Both the position numbers and the translations under genes were made by a program. From the NCBI GenBank assembly GCA_900549675.1, contig URPG01000087.1:1-7856 (forward strand): 7,856 nt of DNA, in the 5' to 3' direction. The notes under the pieces are model-generated. The model was not told the origin of the DNA and searched no databases. It worked only from the letters and a program-made list of their open reading frames with translations. This DNA comes from an uncultured Oscillospiraceae bacterium. Lineage in GTDB: Bacteria > Bacillota > Clostridia > Oscillospirales > Acutalibacteraceae. Every line of letters begins with the position of its first letter. The stretch's first letter is position 1. Positions 6,469 to 7,856 of this stretch are shown in pieces.

Positions 6469-6529
6469 TACGATATCAGCATATCGATATATATATATCG
6501 ATATGCTGATATCGTATTTCATTTTTTTT
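6469..6529 (+). promoter_or_regulatory. 48-bp perfect palindrome: putative operator (copy 2) and terminator
   Basis: Positions 6469-6492 and 6493-6516 are exact reverse complements, with no mismatch and no loop. The central 24 bp, ATATCGATA-TATATA-TATCGATAT (6481-6504), repeat the half-sites and spacing of the inverted repeat in the SDR promoter. The outer arms add CGATATCAGC / GCTGATATCG, putting CG steps at 6471, 6485, 6499 and 6513, every 14 bp. As RNA it folds into a long hairpin, and a T8 tract at 6522-6529 follows after 5 nt, so it may also terminate the LysR transcript. A double role as operator for the dehydrogenase and terminator for LysR fits the position. Confidence 0.7.
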
Positions 6530-6545
6530 AGAAAACAGGTAAAAT
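6517..6545 (+). promoter_or_regulatory. Weak candidate promoter of the alcohol dehydrogenase
   Basis: The best -10 is TAAAAT at 6540-6545 (5/6). At 17 bp spacing the -35 would be TTTCAT at 6517-6522, a poor match directly beside the end of the 48-bp palindrome. A weak -35 next to a putative operator is what an activator-dependent promoter would look like. A further inverted repeat, GTTAAA (6554-6559) / TTTAAC (6571-6576), lies in the leader before the ribosome binding site GGAGGA at 6581-6586. Confidence 0.3.
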
Positions 6546-6595
6546 GGAATTGTGTTAAAAAATAGACGAATTTAACTATAGGAGGAATTTGAAGT

Positions 6596-7771
6596 ATGGC
6601 AAGATTTACATTACCCAGAGATTTATATCATGGAAAAGGTTCCATTGATGCCCTCAAAACTTTAACTGGTAAACGTGCTATCGTTGTAGTAGGCGGCGGC
6701 AGCATGAAACGTTTTGGATTTTTAGATAAAATTGTAGACAATTTGAAAGAAGCCGGCATGGAGGTAGAGCTTTTTGAAGGTGTTGAACCTGATCCTTCCG
6801 TTGATACCGTCATGAAGGGCGCCGAGGCAATGAGAAAATTCCAGCCGGATTGGATTGTTTCCGTTGGCGGCGGCTCTCCTATTGATGCTGCAAAAGCAAT
6901 GTGGGCTTTCTATGAATACCCGGATGTCACATTTGAATCACTTTGTATTCCTTTTAATTTCCCCACTTTGCGTACAAAGGCTAAATTTTGTGCAATTCCC
7001 TCTACTTCTGGTACCGCTACAGAAGTTACAGCTTTTTCAGTTATTACTGACTATGAAAAAGGCATCAAATATCCGTTAGCTGATTTTAACATCACACCGG
7101 ATGTTGCGATTGTTGACCCTGATTTGGCCGAAACAATGCCGAAGAAATTGACAGCACATACAGGTATGGATGCCATGACACATGCTATTGAAGCTTATGT
7201 TTCTACTTTAAATTGTGATTATACAGATCCGTTGGCTTTACATGCCATTAAAATGGTCAGTGAAAATCTGGTTGCCTCTTATAACGGAGATATGGAAGCC
7301 CGTGCCAAAATGCATAATGCACAGTGCTTGGCTGGTATGGCTTTCTCCAACGCTTTGTTAGGTATTGTTCATTCTATGGCCCATAAAACCGGTGCTGCCT
7401 ATTCCGGCGGACATATTGTTCATGGTTGTGCGAATGCGATGTACTTACCAAAAGTTATCAAGTTCAATGCCAAAGAACCGGCTGCTGCGAAACGTTATGA
7501 AGAAATTGCTATGTTCTTGGGTCTTGAGGCCTCTGTTGATGCTTTAATTGCCCATATTCAGAAGATGAATAAAGAACTCGATATTCCCACTTGCATTAAA
7601 GACTATGAAGGCGGAATCATCGACGAGAAAGAGTTCATGGATAAGCTGGCAAACGTAGCTGAATTGGCTGTTGGCGATGCTTGCACAGGCTCTAATCCCA
7701 GAACCATTACACCTGCTGAAATGGAAAAATTACTGAAATGCTGCTATTTTGATGAAGAAGTAGATTTCTGA
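6596..7771 (+). CDS. Iron-containing alcohol dehydrogenase (group III)
   Basis: A 391-residue cytosolic enzyme that interconverts an aldehyde or ketone and an alcohol with NAD(P)H. The N-terminal cofactor domain (about 1-185) has GGGSMKRFG (33-41), SVGGGSPIDAAKAMW (89-103) and PSTSGTATEVT (135-145). The all-helical metal domain (about 186-391) holds ligands D192 and H196 (MDAMTHAIEAY), H259 (VHSMAH) and a histidine of HIVHGCANAMYLP, most likely H276. Compared with FucO the first three are offset by four, but the last motif lies three residues further on, a short insertion (SGGHIVHG). Substrate cannot be read from the sequence; ethanol, butanol or another primary alcohol would fit a fermenter. 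It is preceded by GGAGGA and followed by its own terminator, so it is probably monocistronic. Confidence 0.93.
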   Translation: MARFTLPRDLYHGKGSIDALKTLTGKRAIVVVGGGSMKRFGFLDKIVDNLKEAGMEVELFEGVEPDPSVDTVMKGAEAMRKFQPDWIVSVGGGSPIDAAKAMWAFYEYPDVTFESLCIPFNFPTLRTKAKFCAIPSTSGTATEVTAFSVITDYEKGIKYPLADFNITPDVAIVDPDLAETMPKKLTAHTGMDAMTHAIEAYVSTLNCDYTDPLALHAIKMVSENLVASYNGDMEARAKMHNAQCLAGMAFSNALLGIVHSMAHKTGAAYSGGHIVHGCANAMYLPKVIKFNAKEPAAAKRYEEIAMFLGLEASVDALIAHIQKMNKELDIPTCIKDYEGGIIDEKEFMDKLANVAELAVGDACTGSNPRTITPAEMEKLLKCCYFDEEVDF

Positions 7772-7785
7772 TTTTGAATTGATTT

Positions 7786-7823
7786 AAAAAGCTGCTGCTC
7801 ATTTAAAGAGTGGCAGCTTTTTT
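7786..7823 (+). terminator. Rho-independent terminator of the alcohol dehydrogenase
   Basis: GCTGC (7791-7795) and CTC (7798-7800) pair with GAG (7808-7810) and GCAGC (7813-7817), joined by two G-U pairs. The loop has 7 nt, the A-run at 7786-7790 flanks the 5' arm, and TTTTTT at 7818-7823 follows. It starts 14 bp after the dehydrogenase stop. The remaining 33 bp of the window show no feature. Confidence 0.88.
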
Positions 7824-7856
7824 ATTGCTGAAATGCCCTTATAGATATGGACAGAA

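Noticed and set aside
6491..6498. (AT)n run as a simple microsatellite
   Set aside because: It is the centre of a perfect 48-bp palindrome with matching non-AT arms, so symmetry rather than slippage explains it.

Overview
The window looks like the chromosome of a low- to mid-GC Firmicute, most likely a member of the Clostridia. The evidence is the gene order map / KOW-domain protein / infA / rpmJ / rpsM / rpsK / rpoA / rplQ, strong AGGAGG-type ribosome binding sites, sigma-A-like promoters, and a Rex and iron-alcohol-dehydrogenase repertoire typical of fermenting anaerobes. Genus cannot be judged from the sequence alone.

Region 1 (1-3830, all + strand) is the distal end of the large ribosomal protein cluster. 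It contains the 3' part of map (its start lies left of the window), a small KOW-domain RNA-binding protein, infA, the 37-codon rpmJ (1343-1456), rpsM, rpsK, rpoA and rplQ. It ends in a strong palindromic terminator that also serves the convergent gene on the other side. rpsD, which often sits between rpsK and rpoA in Clostridia, is absent. Its place is taken by a 147-bp gap holding a 53-nt interrupted hairpin.

Region 2 (3889-7823) is a compact redox-metabolism module. An SDR-family oxidoreductase on the minus strand is divergent from a two-gene regulatory operon (a Rex-family NAD(H) sensor and a LysR-family regulator). An iron-containing alcohol dehydrogenase follows with its own terminator. 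The four genes would couple sensing of NADH/NAD+ and of some small-molecule effector to two NAD(P)H-dependent reductases.

The most interesting signal is non-coding. The SDR promoter and the region upstream of the alcohol dehydrogenase carry the same 24-bp inverted repeat, ATATCGATA-N6-TATCGATAT, with identical half-sites and identical spacing. At the dehydrogenase it is embedded in a perfect 48-bp palindrome with CG steps every 14 bp. At the SDR gene it covers the spacer and -10 of a near-consensus promoter. This points to a shared operator linking the two enzymes to one regulator, perhaps the LysR protein encoded between them. There is no CRISPR array, tRNA, rRNA or insertion sequence in the window, and no gene-free stretch longer than about 205 bp.
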